DNA from: Liolophura sinensis
Taxonomy: Eukaryota; Mollusca; Polyplacophora; Chitonida; Chitonidae
Direction: 5' to 3'
Length of the DNA stretch: 64,000 nucleotides
Assembly: GCF_032854445.1 (NCBI RefSeq)
Contig: NC_088295.1
Location: forward strand, 84,118,644-84,182,643
Shown: piece after piece, positions 35,377 through 48,900 of the stretch
How positions within the stretch are numbered: position 1 is the stretch's first letter
Layout of the letters: each line of letters opens with the position of its first letter
Position numbers and translations under genes: made by a program
The notes under the pieces: model-generated
Told to the model about the DNA's origin: nothing
Database searches by the model: none
The model's input: only the letters and a program-made list of their open reading frames with translations

Positions 35377-36927
35377 CAAAAATATTTCTCTGTAGTATCC
35401 CGTCTATCAATTATCTTCAGACTGATAATAACGGATTCTGATTCTAGTAACGCTGAAACGCGGGCATAAGCAGAGATATTAAAGATGTTGGTTACAGAAA
35501 ACATGAAGCCAGATTAACAACTTAATCTTGTCGTGTTTTATCTAGTGAGAGAACACAAAAGAGAATTAAAGTCTCTCGAGACAGTTCTTCTATTATAGGC
35601 CTACATGGCAAAATATGCATGAATCATTGGGCGACAAATGGTTCGTGGCTACTTGATAATAGGAAATGTGGCAGTTCAATAGATAAATGTAAAGTGTTCC
35701 CCTGCAACTTGAATGAATTTTCATTTACCTGGAATGTTTTGGCATTGAAATGCTTCAGCGCTTACACAACGAGCTAATTCGCATAGCGATAGTGGAGAAG
35801 TAATATCCGCTACACTACAATGCCAACAGACATCAGAGCATTCAGCTTAGCTATCAATAGGCTCTTACTGTAAAGACAATATATTAGTAACATATTTCAT
35901 GGAACTTTCATTTCCCAAAACAGTATTGTCGGTGTCGTGTTGAGAGTCGTTAAAAATGGTGATTAGCGGAACAGTTGGAAATGATGTGTTGAGACAGAGT
36001 ATTATCCACAGTAGACACGCTATACTGACAAATCAGCAAATGGTGCACAAATGCACGTATAACACGCATACACGACTGTGCCCAGGGAGGTGTGCTTTAC
36101 GTTTTCCTTACTTCGTTCGTCACGCGCACCTTTCCTTTTAAGTTCTTATTTGGTCATTACATTTTACACAATACAAATTATAAACAGCGGTAATTTTAAA
36201 CGCTGTCATAAATCTGTGTACGTAAACATTCGGGTAACATTTTCAGTTTGTACTTCGCCTGAATTAAGTGTTTACATTATGTGAATTAGTTAAAAGACTT
36301 GATTTGTACTTGTGGATAATTAATAAATTCTGGGTTATGTTCATAAGTTGCAGTTTAGCGTAATATGAACGCTTAGCCGTTGTCTCACAGTCACATGTCA
36401 TGATTAGTGTACCACAACTTCAAACACTGTAACCTTCTCACCGTCTGATTACTGTACAGTATCATCCACCTTGTCAGTGATAGCTGATGTCAGAAATCAG
36501 ATATGCATCACAGTGCCTTCGTTCTATACCCTGGGGAAATTAGCTAGATCTCTGCAAGCTGCCAACCCCGTGTATTAACACAGTTCACCGTTTTGCGAGA
36601 ACACTGCTCTGACAATTCAATGACAATCTTTGCTAATTACCAAGACAAATCTGAAGATAACGTTGCTAATTGGTCATTTGTCGGGCAGTGGGAATTTGCT
36701 GCCAAAAATCTGACAATAGTTGGAGCGTGGTCAGCTGTGTCGGGAAAGTTTTCCAGATAACCCTGCACCAATCCACGAATGCAACCACACAAAATGTATA
36801 ATGATGTTTTCAACTTATGTATGATCGTGTACACTGGCTTATAATCACTTATCATTTTTACGTGCTTGTATGTGTACAATTTACGCAAATTCTAAAAGTT
36901 ACTAATGCGGTCATTATGATTTCAAGT

Positions 36928-37111
36928 GCAGCTAATGCTGGCTTCCCCTCCGACCGAACGTTGGAAGGTCTGCAGCAACCTGCGGATGGGCTCTAGATTT
37001 CCACCGGTTTCTGCCCGGTTTCCTCCCTCCATAATGCTGACCGTCGTCGTATAAGTGAAATATTCTTTAGTATGGCGTAACGCACCAATCAAATAAATAA
37101 ATTAGTTCTAT
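36928..37111 (+). mobile_element. SINE family A, 5'-truncated
   Basis: Covers the post-head body (GCTAATGCTGGCTTCCCCTC, GTCTGCAGCAACCTGCGGAT), GCCCGGTTTCCTCCCTCCAT, and the tail CACCAATCAAATAAATAAAT. The tRNA-like promoter region is missing. Confidence 0.88.
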
Positions 37112-37403
37112 AAGACAATACCTTCATAGGGTTATGGTAAATAAATTTGTGTGTTGCAATGGAGATACGTTAATATATTTGTGCAGAGGGCTTTCTTCCT
37201 CAAGGCTGTGTGTACTATGTATATTTTGTCTATGTATTTCCCACTATTCACCGGACTTCTGTATTTCACAAGCCGGGTGACATGGATGTCTCTGTTATCT
37301 CTTAAGTCGCTTTCACACAGTTCCATCGTCCAATTTAATTCGCCGATTGAAAATTGTGTGAGCATCGGTTTTATGTGATTATATACACATGTAGAAGCAC
37401 TGC

Positions 37404-37486
37404 TGTTTATTTATTTGATCGGTGTTTTACACCATATACATGTACGTACACAAGAATGTTTCGCTTATATGATGACGGTAGGAAAC
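37404..37486 (-). mobile_element. SINE family A, tail fragment
   Basis: Reads TTTATTTATTTGATCGGTGT TTTACACC on the + strand, followed by a 12-base insertion and CAAGAATGTTTCGCTTATAT. Only the 3' third is kept. Confidence 0.75.
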
Positions 37487-39239
37487 ACAACTGTGCCATC
37501 TTGGAGCCAGTATGGCCAGAACCATCGCCTTTATTTCATCTGGCTATTCGTGACATCCATTCAGAGACTATAGTATAGAATTTAAGAGACCACTATGCGC
37601 GATGATAACGGTAATTCACTCATGCTTTCGCCTGAAGCAAACAACCATACTCCACCGCGTTTGAATGACATTCTCGCATTTCGTTCACAACGTTTTTCAT
37701 TGTGTGGGCTGATAATCACATTTATATTCCTCGAAATTGTCTGACAGATTTACTCCATCGTCAGTCGTCACCCTTCTTCTATGTTACGTCCTTATGGTGT
37801 ATTCGCAAAGTACATAAATTGCCGTAACGGTTCCGGGCGCAATGTGATATGTCTCTCCCAATTAAATCAAATAATTGTAGCAGACGCCAGATTAACGTTT
37901 ACATGGTCAATATGACGAGCCCTGGGAAGAGTGTTTCCTTAAGTACAGCCAATGGCATTTTAAAAGAAGTGCAGACAGGATATTTTACTGTGCCTTATAT
38001 CATACAAAAACAAAATTCTTTGTTACCTTATCTTTTTCTCAGATAAAACTAATGTGATTCCACATAAAGGAAGATGCCTAAGTAATATTTAGCTGATGCA
38101 TAAGCCACTTGGAAGACTTGCCTGGAATTTTGACCGTTAGTCCCCTTAGTCCCCCATTGAAAATACAAGTATTACGCGTTTTAACGTTTTGAACTAAATG
38201 AAAATATTTTGCGTTAAAGAGTGTTTTATGACGATATGCAGCTGTTATTGCCTTCATACTGTACGCCTACGAATGAATGTGACAGATATTAATGTGCTTT
38301 AATGAAGGCATGAAAGCAAAGTTAATAAAATACACTCTGATAACAAATGCACATGCACCCCGGGCGTTTAGTTCCCATGGTGAAAGGGCTGCTGGAATGT
38401 CGCCATTCATTTATCACTAAAGTTGCCTGAACATGGCGCATTACCCGAGCTGCATGTGCTGTGGTAGAAACCGGAGAGGGATTGAGCAAAACCAGTCTGT
38501 GAATGCTCAGAAGCCCCCCGGCTCCCGTCAACCACCATCTCAGCCCAGTAATTTCATAACGATAACCGTGACTAGGAGCACGTAGTGTGACCGAGAGACC
38601 CTACTAAGTACTTCTCTTCAAAGCTCCTTCTGGGTAAATTTATGACTCAAAGCATTTCTTGCTATTGCCAATGTGATTTAGCTGCTTGGTGAAACCTATA
38701 GGCTATATGTCCCTAATGGGCTCCATTGTTTTCCTCCCTTCCCCCAGCAGAAGAGCAATCTAGGTAATACTTTTACCCTATAGCATTTGTAGCACTTGGT
38801 AACACTAGATGGTCACTAAGCCGAGAAATCATAGAGCACGGAATGGTTCTCATCAATCCTGTGGATTTATAACCATGCGATGGTAAGTAACCTTAAAGTA
38901 ACGTCCAAGAATAAAGTTTCAGTTGCATTTCAAATTCTGGTGTTTACTACATTAAATGTATTATCTACCGGTACATGTGTAATATCGTTGCAACTGAGTA
39001 TATATTTTTTTCATTCTGTGGAGGCAATATTAGCATTTTGGGGATACAGTATCCGATATAGTGTCCTATAGCATCCGATAAAACACAGATATATGCATAG
39101 TTTCTGCAGCCTGTGAAAGCAATTTCAGGCTGTTGTGCAAGAAGCTGTACACCTGTTATTAAATTAACTTTCATGTTGAAATCACTTTAAACATTATCAT
39201 TTGTGAATACATGCACGTTTATAGAACTAAAATGTGGAG

Positions 39240-39560
39240 AACACCAGGAGTCACATTGATGAGATAGAAAGTCTCATGACGAGACTGGTGGTCTCATGGT
39301 GAGGAGATGTTGGGGGGGGGGGTCGTCCATGTTGAGGAGACCAATCTCATGAGGAGACTGGCGGTCTCATGGTGAGGAGATGTTGGGGGGGGGGGCGTCC
39401 ATGTTGAGGAGACCGAGTCCAATGTTAAGAAAACTGGGAGTTCCGTGTTGAGGAGACCGAGAGTACAACTGATTTTGATGAGAGAAAAAGTTCCATGTTG
39501 AGGAGACTGGTTGTCTCATGTTGAGGAGACCGGAAGTTCGATGTTGAGATGGTGAATCCC
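39240..39560 (+). repeat. Irregular tandem array with long G runs
   Basis: Repeats of GTTGAGGAGACC and GGTCTCATGGTGAGGAGATG TT alternate with two runs of 11 G (39312-39322 and 39385-39395). The larger unit is about 73 bases. The G runs are probably unstable in length. Confidence 0.8.
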
Positions 39561-39995
39561 ATGTGGAAGTCCCAACATAGCAGAGCCCTACATGGAGTCA
39601 CAGAGGGACCAGCTTGCGATCGGACATTGCTATTCACAGATAAAGGTATGCATAAACATTTTTCATCTTAACTAACTACAACTAAATCAAAATAGTAAGC
39701 AGTTCAAAAGTGGTTGTGACGCATGTGTTGCTGATGTAAACAGACGAAATCGTCATTCAAATGTCTTAACTTTATCTTGTGGTCTTTATAAGCAGATAAC
39801 TTTCTTGTTCTCTTGGTATTTCTTTTAAACAGCTATACATAATCCTGGTGTTTACTGATTTACTGATCCTGTTTAACATACATTCCACTGTAAAACAAAA
39901 GTAATCTAAAATACAAACATATAAAATCCGGCTCTGATTGTACAGCGAGAGCAGATGCGACGATGCAGAACTGCGCAGTGTAATGATAATGTGTT

Positions 39996-40027
39996 GGCCC
40001 CTACGCGGAGCTTACTAGCTCTATGTG
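39996..40027 (+). repeat. 32-bp direct repeat, copy 1
   Basis: GGCCCCTACGCGGAGCTTAC then a variable base pair and GCTCTATGTG. The second copy is at 42554-42585, with two mismatches. Confidence 0.75.
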
Positions 40028-40654
40028 TAAAGGGAGAGAACTTTGAATGAAGACAGACTTGATAATCGTCCTCCTCGATATTTTTCATCTCTACTGTATC
40101 ATCCTCCTTTCTGGATCCGTAAAGTGATAACAATCTTTCTTGACATTATCTCGTGATATCTAAATCTTCGTAATAATTTGTACTGTCTATATCTTTATTA
40201 CTTACTGTGAAAAATAAGATTAGACGATTGGTCAAACGCGGTTTGGTTCGTTTTATGATGGATGAAAAGTCATTTCGGCCATAATGTGCACGAGATGTTT
40301 CTATGCAATCTACGATACAAAAATCTCGTCCCAGTATGAATGTGTGTTTTCTCTCTTCGGAAGGAGATGTGTTTTATTTTCTGCGCATGAGATAAAGATA
40401 TGCGTATCTATCATGGAAAAATGTAGCGCGAGACAACTGACCAATGAAAAGACAGATCATGTCGCGATTTTAAACTTCTGACCACGATCGTCGTCTGATA
40501 CGAGTGAGCTCGCTTAACAATGAAAATTCGGACAATTGCTTACAACAGAAGCTTTAGCTGCAGAACACGCTAAAAACCTGTCACCATAGAAAGCAGATGA
40601 TGTGAAGCTGGCTCTTGGGCTCTTTGTTAATTCCCAGATGGGAAATGCAGTGGA

Positions 40655-40810
40655 TTTTCTTATTTATGTATTTATTTACTTCACTTGTGATTTAGGTAAT
40701 GCTCAAGATTTTTCACTTACAAGACGGTCGTTAGGTTTATGGAAACCGGGCAGAGCCCGGGGGGAACCACCGACCGTACCTATGCTGGTACTTGACAAAC
40801 GTCCTGCCGT
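40655..40810 (-). mobile_element. SINE family A, diverged
   Basis: The + strand shows the reversed tail (TTATTTATGTATTTATTTAC), AATGCTCAAGATTTTTCACT and GGAAACCGGGCAGAGCCCGG. The head is not recognisable. Confidence 0.7.
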
Positions 40811-40872
40811 CAGCCGCAGCCGAACTATCCAAAGCTGAATTTGATCATGCAACTTCAATGAGCCTGAACTAT

Positions 40873-41145
40873 CCCTTGATGGCTCAGTTGGTAGAGCGTT
40901 CGCCTCGGGTGCGGTAGATCACACCTAAGGCTTTAAAAGAGGAAGTTGTATCTTCCTCGCTTCAGCATAAAGGGGAAGTGCAACGACTGGTTGACCCGTA
41001 TCAGTATAATGGCTCAGGTGGGACGATTGACTTGCCTTTGGTAAGTCGTCTCTGTGAAGCAGCACTAGATAAAAGAGTGGTGGAAATCCGTTCTGCAACA
41101 AGACGGCTCATTACATGTACTTTAAGGACTCCTTCGTCGTCATAG
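40873..41145 (+). mobile_element. tRNA-derived SINE (family B), diverged copy
   Basis: Begins with an A-box region GATGGCTCAGTTGGTAGAGC followed by a worn B box. It continues with GGTTGACCCGTATCAGTATA and ends with ACATGTACTTTAAGGACTCC TTCGTCGTCATAG. The core matches the better copy at 41.5 kb. Confidence 0.75.
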
Positions 41146-41477
41146 TGCCTGTGGAAAATAGTATTTATTATCTCCTTTATACATGTACAAAAGTATAACA
41201 CAAGTATAAAACGACAGGCTTGTACACTATATGTATATCTAGCTTTATTCTTTCTCTAATTCTCACTAAGTTCTCTGTGGATTTTGTGTTACAAATTTAT
41301 TTTGAAATTAATACTATTAGTAATGACCGAGAACGTGAAATCAACCGGCGAGGATAGACGTATGAATCAATTGGCTGATAATTACTGAAAATATACATGA
41401 CATCGTGGGATTTGTAGAGGATTGAGCAATTTTCAGCTGCAAAATGCAAAACTGATTGTTTGGTTTACTTAATTAAT

Positions 41478-41810
41478 CGAACCGCTTCGATGGCCTAATG
41501 GTTAGAGCGTCCGCTTCGAAGTCGGGTTAGCCGGGATCAAACTCGGGTCAGGTCATACCAAAGACGATACTGGCGCCTGGCGCTCAGCACTGTAAGGTTA
41601 GAGCAAGGAAACGGGGCCAGTTGACCCGGTGTCAGTATAATGTGACTGAGTGCGGTGTCATGCTTGGTGTCTTCGGCATAATACTGCAGTGGTGGCAGCA
41701 CTTTGGCGGCTGAGACTCAGTCTGCCACAAGAAAATACGGTATATATAAACACACAACTTATGTCTGAAAAATTGTTAAGTATGACGTAAAATTCAAAAT
41801 ATACATACAT
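41478..41810 (+). mobile_element. tRNA-derived SINE (family B), intact copy with target duplications
   Basis: The head GATGGCCTAATGGTTAGAGC supplies an A box and GGGATCAAACTC a B box, so internal RNA polymerase III promoter elements are present. The body includes GACCCGGTGTCAGTATAATG and GTGTCTTCGGCATAATACTG. The tail contains GAAAAATTGTTAAGTATGAC and a short TACA-type repeat. An 11-bp target duplication ACTTAATTAAT lies at 41467-41477 and 41811-41821, so the borders are exact. It is not a tRNA gene: the acceptor stem cannot close and the element continues for another 260 bases. Confidence 0.9.
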
Positions 41811-42553
41811 ACTTAATTAATTAGCCGATATTTCACGAGCTAGATGCAATCATAACTAAATTATTTCGTACATGTTTTTGCTGGCGGTAGGGTTAACGTG
41901 TGGAAAAAAACGCAGCCCTTCCCTCACCCCCTCACCCACTGCATTACAATACCACAGTGTAGAATTAAGGGTCAACATTTTATCGATTTAACGCATGTAT
42001 TTAACCTGAATTAAAATTTTAGGCTAATATTCAAAATCGCTTGGCGTAGCTGACCACTCAGTAAAAATCAGACCTAGCATTAACATTGAAAAATCATATA
42101 AGAGATATGGAATCATGTCATCTCATGCAGTTACAGAATATAAAAGGTTGGTGCGCCGTGCTATGTAACATCTTTCCTTCGAACTTAGTTTTCTCTTCAA
42201 TTCTACTATATCCCAACCACATACATCGAGCTCTGAGCAGCATCCTGTAGACGGCATAAATGCATTGTAGTACGTTCGTCATATAGATTTTAATATGCAT
42301 ACCAAAAACCGAATATTGCAATGTCTCGGACATCTGTTGGCAGATCAATATAATCAGCGCGGCGCACACTTCTGATATCTATTATTATTTTCCAGGCCAC
42401 TCATAAAGGTGTTCTGTCTAAAGCCAGTTTAGTCTGAGTAGGTTGCTCATTATCTTATTTCATAAGTGGCCTACTTTAGCTTATAGCTATGCTTGTAAGT
42501 TCTACTGTTGAAATGAAAACTTGCTGATTTACGCTTATGAATATACATGTGTA

Positions 42554-42585
42554 GGCCCCTACGCGGAGCTTACCCGCTCTATGTG
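42554..42585 (+). repeat. 32-bp direct repeat, copy 2
   Basis: The same GGCCCCTACGCGGAGCTTAC...GCTCTATGTG sequence as at 39996. A shorter relative (ACATGTAGGCCCCTACAT) occurs near 43602. Confidence 0.75.
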
Positions 42586-42969
42586 ATGCGGTTGGCTTCC
42601 TACACCGTGCATGTATATACATGCATAATGCACCACACGGCATGTGTTTCTCAATTCTTCATACAGGCTGAAATGGGCTGAGCTATTTTTTCGCGTACAC
42701 ACACTTATGTAGGACAAAGAAACGAATGGTCGCATGTTGTGGGCGAGTACGTAGCGCTGTGCGCCTGGAGAACTCGCGTGGTAGTCTTTACAAACAGACA
42801 ACGGTTGTGAGGGGAGACGGTCACCTTTGCTTGCAGATGATCACATGACTGGAGTGGTCATCTCGTGGCTTCACCTGACCGGGTGATTGACCAGCAGTCG
42901 GCAGACAGGCTGGCTGGGGCGTACGACGTACAGAATGAGGCTGGGTACGAGCTAATCTAACAGTTCACC

Positions 42970-42995
42970 ATGGCTTCTGGTGCGAGGACGCTGAG
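42970..42995 (+). CDS. First coding exon of the sulfotransferase (26 bases)
   Basis: ATGGCTTCTGGTGCGAGGAC GCTGAG followed by donor GTAGGT. The split codon AG|A gives arginine directly before the membrane anchor. It lies in a locally GC-richer stretch (42830-43080), as expected for a promoter-proximal exon. It was identified by phase, start context and fit to a type II topology; transcript evidence is not available here. Confidence 0.75.
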
Positions 42996-45900
42996 GTAGG
43001 TTGTACAGCTAACTTCACCCGGTCTGTTGCCCCCTGCTACCGTACGGGCGGGGCTTTGGCCGCTGGGTAACAAGTGTATATTAGGTCAAAGGTGTTCCCA
43101 CACTCACACGCATAGGCCTACAACCCTGCCCACAGACCTACTTAACAGGGTTTAACTCAGCCACCATGTGACCACGTTTCACACTATGTATGTGCTTGCA
43201 GTGAGAGCAGGGAATGTTGTGTTTACATTCATACGAAATGGCGCTGTTTACTGAACGCTTTAGGGGTGGGTATACCTTAATTCAAACGTCTTGGATACCT
43301 GACTCATATCCCACAATGTTAAGTCCACCACGAAGCTTATGTCTTTTTACTGCAGATTTGGCCAATTCGTATACCCCCATTACAAGCAAATGTATAGTGG
43401 ACGTAAGCTGAATGCGATTAGACAGGGTTTTTATGAATATTATACATGTAGGCCTATTTGGCATCTAAATTGATTTGAGATTATGAACTGAAACACAACG
43501 AACTACAAAGTCGTCAACCAATGTTGGGAACTTCTGCTTAAATCAAATGTTTACATGTAAATCTGACTTAAGGCATCACTTAATTTCTCGCAATACGAAT
43601 ACATGTAGGCCCCTACATATGTTCTATTACCTAGATTACATAAAGTAGAGTGCTTGAATCGGTTAGTTGTTTAATTTATCCTTGCAGCTGTCTTAAGCTT
43701 GCATTCAGATAATTTGCCAGTTTTAATTGTACACAGGCTAATTTATCATATACACATGTCTATGTACCCTTTATGAAGTAGGTATATTTTTAATAATGCT
43801 GTGAGAAAGTGGGTCAAGCATGTACTGCTGTCAGGTGTACCTTACTATACGTTTAGGTGATTATATATATGTTTTTATGCATACGTGTGCGTGTATAAAA
43901 CGATATCGCCCAAGATGTACTGGGGTATAGCTATATCAGTTACTCAACCGTATACAGAACTATGCTATTGTGTATCCCTAGAAAAAACACGATGTTGTGG
44001 ATGTCATCTTGTTTCCGGAAGTGTGGGCTGTCAATTAAATGTCGAGCAGATTGTCACATCTTTCTCTTCAGTGTGGTTTGGGAATAGCTGTATGTGTAGT
44101 GTAAAATATTATTGGACAAGCTCAGCAAAGGTATACATTCACAACATCTCACGTACAGGTACTCACACGTTTGAAAACGTTTCTTAATATAAATCTGATA
44201 CTTGAACAGCTTATTTTTGCCCTCCGTTCATTATATTATTCTATTAATTCAACATGAGACTATTAGACTAACAGAACACTGTATATGAGTCAATAATGTG
44301 TTATAATAACAGAATACATTGTAGCATCACTCAGACAACAGACTTTCTTGTTAAATTTAAACATGAATTTTTTGAGTGTATACTAAGTGTTTATATGCAG
44401 TCATAACGTATCCCGCATGTAGATGAACAGCATAACTTTTTGTCTTTGTGATGTTGCATGACCAAAATATCGTAGTTCAAAGTAAACAAATAGCAGAAAA
44501 TGGTAAGTGTCGTCATGTTATATCACGTTTGATCATTTGGGCGCAAGTTATCTCTATAGCCTGAGAACGTAAAGCCTCCCGTCACTTAATGCCTGGTTTG
44601 CCCTTTAACCATAAGTCAGTGGCGTACGAGTGACGTGACGTGACTTGTTTGCGGTTGCTTTAACATGACGCATCCCATGGCCTCGCAATAATTCCAGATT
44701 TTTTACAGTTGATTTATTGAGTTACCAAATGCATCAGGAATATTGCTGAATTCAAGTAATTCAGGTTGTATTATTTGTTGTATTATCTGTTAAACTGGAT
44801 GGGTTCATGAACTCATGCTGAAATGTCTATTGCACAAAAACATGATCAGAAACTGTTCGAATCTGTGTGTTCAGACATTCATGACGGCATTATACAATTA
44901 TGGTACAATTATTATACATTGCTTCTTCATCAACGTATTTACAACCACGCCTTGTCAAACAGCTGATAAACTCTTTAATCTGAAGTTGTAGCCAAACAAG
45001 TGAGATCTGGATTTGAACCCACTACCTTCCTGATGACCTTTGACTAACTGCAATCAGATTTGACTAATTTCCTTGTGACATGCCATGTCCGCATGCTTTC
45101 CACTTCTCAGTTATTTGGGGGAAATTATTATACGGTTAATTCCCACAGGAACGTTGCATTTATTTGTCTTAATTATACACTTTTAACCTATATAAATGAC
45201 CTTTGATATTTAATACCCAGTTTAACAACGTGAATCTCAAGCTTTGTGCGTAAATTATCTCTTATTTCTTCATCACATGATCTTTATAGGTGCACGAGCT
45301 TTGTTGCAGTTTATTTTAAACAGCTACCTTGCACATTGCAAGCCACATCTGTCTGAATCACGAGTAACCCATCGGCACGAGCTGTACTTAGTACATTTAG
45401 AGCCTCGCTCATGTCCCTATGCTGTCCAGTAGAAAAAATTCCTCTACCTGTATAACTTAACCCCATCTTAATGTTTGGTAAATGTGCATCGTCAGCCCCT
45501 CTTCTTGGAATAATCCGGACGCTGAAAACTAGGGATCGAAAAGTCAAACGGTTGTCAGCCATGTTTCATAATCGAACCTGTTAACTAATAACTTTTCATC
45601 ATCTGGAGTATTAATGGAAGAGGGGTTGCAGCATTGACAGGTTGTGGATTCAAACTCTGGAACGACTGTAGTCGCGGAAAAGGTAGGTGAAAGTATAAGT
45701 ACTTGTTTCGGAATGTAAATTTTGAAATCGAGCAACGCAGCTGAGAGAGTACTCCCAAATGTGTCGGGTTGACCGTGAGAAACATTTACCGCTGTTCACA
45801 TGGGCATTAAATGTTCCCTGGCATGAACTGACGTCAACCATGTGGTCTGTAATTAACTAACCTGTTGCGAGACTCGCCGAACTAAAAGGGTACATGACAG

Positions 45901-48900
45901 TCACGAACTCATTTTATGAAAAATAATCACATTTTCCGGGCCTATACCATAGCGTTTAGTGAGTTTTCAAGATAACGGTCGCAGTAGGGTAGACCCTAAA
46001 AATGAATTTTTTTGAACTTGTGTTATAGCCATGTACTGTTTTCGGTAGGGAAACAGAAGATTATGTTAGTTAATATGTAGGAACATGCGGCTCACATCGA
46101 TTTATACTATGGAAGACTTAATGTCGGTGTGAACAGCGTAAATGTTCCTACCGTCAGTCGGACTCAAACTGGATTGTTTCTGTCCGTAACTCTCGCAACT
46201 GCGTCGTTCGATTTCAGAGTTACACTCCGAAACTATATAAGTACTGCCCGGTTCGATGGGCTGACTTATGTGGACATGGTCTGTCACCATGTCATATTTT
46301 ATTTTCCTTCTAGGGCTATGTATTTTCTGTATTTTCTAATAACATGGACAAAATTTATAACATTACATATTGCCGTTAAGTAATATTCAGATATATCAAA
46401 TTAAGATTAAGGCTAAATTTAACTCTGGCAGACTGAATTCAGCTATAAAATCGGCTCCAGTCTCCTTAGTGGTATGCTTAAATTGCTTTAGTTCTCTCTT
46501 GCAATTGGACATTGTATTTCCATGAGAAGCACTCTGATGGTCCCACTGTAAATTGCCAGATTGCCTGAAAATATCATTTTTTGAAGAGTCCACAGTTAAC
46601 AATATTTATTGTGAGAGTCAGCCACATTTTTACTTATGGATAATGGGTAGTATTGGGAGATGTGAATGTCCATAGAGATAGCAGCTATCGTATACGTAAC
46701 ACCTCGCCCTGTCCTATATCGTCACATCATCACACAACATGGCTTACCCGGGAAATGGTAGGAAAACACATATATTAAGAAACATAGGAGAGGTTTGGTA
46801 AAAGACATCCGATGCTGGGACACTTTGCTTTTGTCGATCGAATCTCTGTTTAAGCAACCGCGCTTTGGTCCCTGTGCTTGTGTGTGTGTGAGGTGTGGTG
46901 GTGGGGGGGCGGGGGGGGGGGGGGAGGTAATTTTGTTCAGGTTTTGTACACGTTGAGATAATGGGAAATTCATATCTGATTAATATGTTTGGACAACATG
47001 ACATCGTGCTATTGAGATAGACACAAGGAAAAGTTGAGACAGGATAATGCCATGCATGGATGCAACCTTAATTAAAATACCAAGATAACAGTCTCATCCG
47101 AGGCAGTGTAGCGTTACATTCTGTATTAATCATATTTGAAGCCAGGTTGACGAAGTTATACAGTTTACCATACAAACCCTATAGGGAACAAATTAGTGAT
47201 AACATATTAAGACTATCGTGTATCTTATATACAGTACACTAATATTCGCTCAAATAGAGTTGTTTCCACTCGTTTTTAAAGGATGTACTTGGTTTTTCTT
47301 TCTTTGAAGAAAAAGTATGATGTGGCCTAGCATATAAAAGTACAAAACACTTTTCAGTTTTTGTTGGGGCGCAAATATTGCTATAAAATGGTTTTCACGA
47401 GGCCTCGCGGTCAGTCCAGGGATTAAGTAGGCTATTGTGATAACGTCAACGGTGATAGCTGTCAAAAAAACTTTGCCGGAGACTGAGCCCGAATTGGTGG
47501 CGCTAAGGTGGCTCCGCCTTCCCAGTATATTCATCCAGGACGTCATTTCTGAATATCTTTGATTATTACTGGAAAATATGTGTAAAATAGAGGGGTTATG
47601 AACATATGTAAAATATGCTTCAAAAATAATTTATTTTCTAATTTCTTGATTTCCTTAAAACCATACACTTCATTTTATAGAACCTTTCCATGTATCCTTT
47701 AAACCACGTGCTTTTATCTGATATATAGGTAGGCTTCTACATGCCATATTCTGAAACTTCTACGTCAGTATAGATTCACTTTCGTTAACTGTCTGGAAAC
47801 AAACCTCTACACTTTGATACATTATATACCTGATGTATGTTTCAGATCGATTGTGCTGCTAGGTGCCCTGGACTTACTGGTGGTATCTGCATGGCTCTTC
47901 TTCCGGATTGCTACCGTGCCAAAGAAGGCGGGATCTCAGCCCTCCTCCATCTTACAAGTGTTACACCTGCAGGCGACACCCCAGTGTAACCCCCAGGAAC
48001 ACGTAGTCTTTGTCAAGGTACAAAAGGCTGGCAGTTCCACCGTCCAGAACATTTTCTATAGATTCGGCACAAATCGAAATTTGACGTTTATGTTGCCGAA
48101 ATACGGTAATTATATTAGTTACAGCACATGTGTGAAGGATAGAGAAGTGATGTCATTACCAGTATTTAAAGATAGATATGATATATCTTGTAATCATGTC
48201 AAGTATAACCGCACAGCATTTGAGAAGTACATGCATCCAGACACCAGCTATGTGGGCATCATACGCCATCCACTTACACTGTTGAACAGTTATATTTATT
48301 ACTTTCTGGAGCATGTCGTTCCGGGCAAAGACAAGCTTGAAGAATTCCTTCGCGACCCAGATCATTATGCCGGCCAAAGAAATGTGTCTTTCAATCTTCT
48401 GACGAACTATTTTGGTCTGTCGTCTAAGAGGGCGCGAAATTCAACCGAAGTGAAAATGTTTACAAACCAGATCGATAAAGAATTTCACATAATGCTGGTG
48501 CTAGAATTAATAGACGAATCTCTGTTACTTATGAAGCGGCAGTTTTGTTGGAATCTTACAGATATTTTGTACATCCGAAAGAACGCCCGTGACGGTACGC
48601 CGAGCGTTAAAAACGCCACAATGATCTCAAAAGACAAACATAGAACAATAGCTGATGCGGATTACACATTTTATCGACACTTTCATAAGAAAATGCAAGA
48701 CAAAGTATTTCAAGAGGGGTTGGATTTTCAAAAAGAACTGCTGTATTTTCGCCAAGTAAGAGAAGCGGTAAGAAAATATTGCACTCGACAGTTATGGCGG
48801 GTGGATGGACCGCTCCGTTTTCCCTCGTCGCCTTGGCAGACGGCTTTTATGGTGACGTCAGAGACCTGTCAATTAATGGACATGCCGGAGTTGAAGTTCC

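Larger units (their letters stand above)
32801..42820. other. Intergenic, repeat relics only
   Basis: No gene was recognised in this 10-kb stretch. It holds SINE relics at 35.3, 36.9, 37.4, 40.7, 40.9 and 41.5 kb, a G-run array at 39.25-39.55 kb and a diverged triplicate at 34.05-34.25 kb built around GCATTTCATACAAAAC and TTTTCGATTTTCGAA. Open frames are short and lack family motifs. Confidence 0.55.

Noticed and set aside
41484-41556. Possible tRNA gene
   Set aside because: It has A and B boxes but no closable acceptor stem, and is the head of a 333-bp SINE with target duplications.
43885-44187. Cys-rich plus-strand frame in the sulfotransferase intron
   Set aside because: Begins with GTG, no signal peptide, no regular cysteine spacing, lies in an intron.
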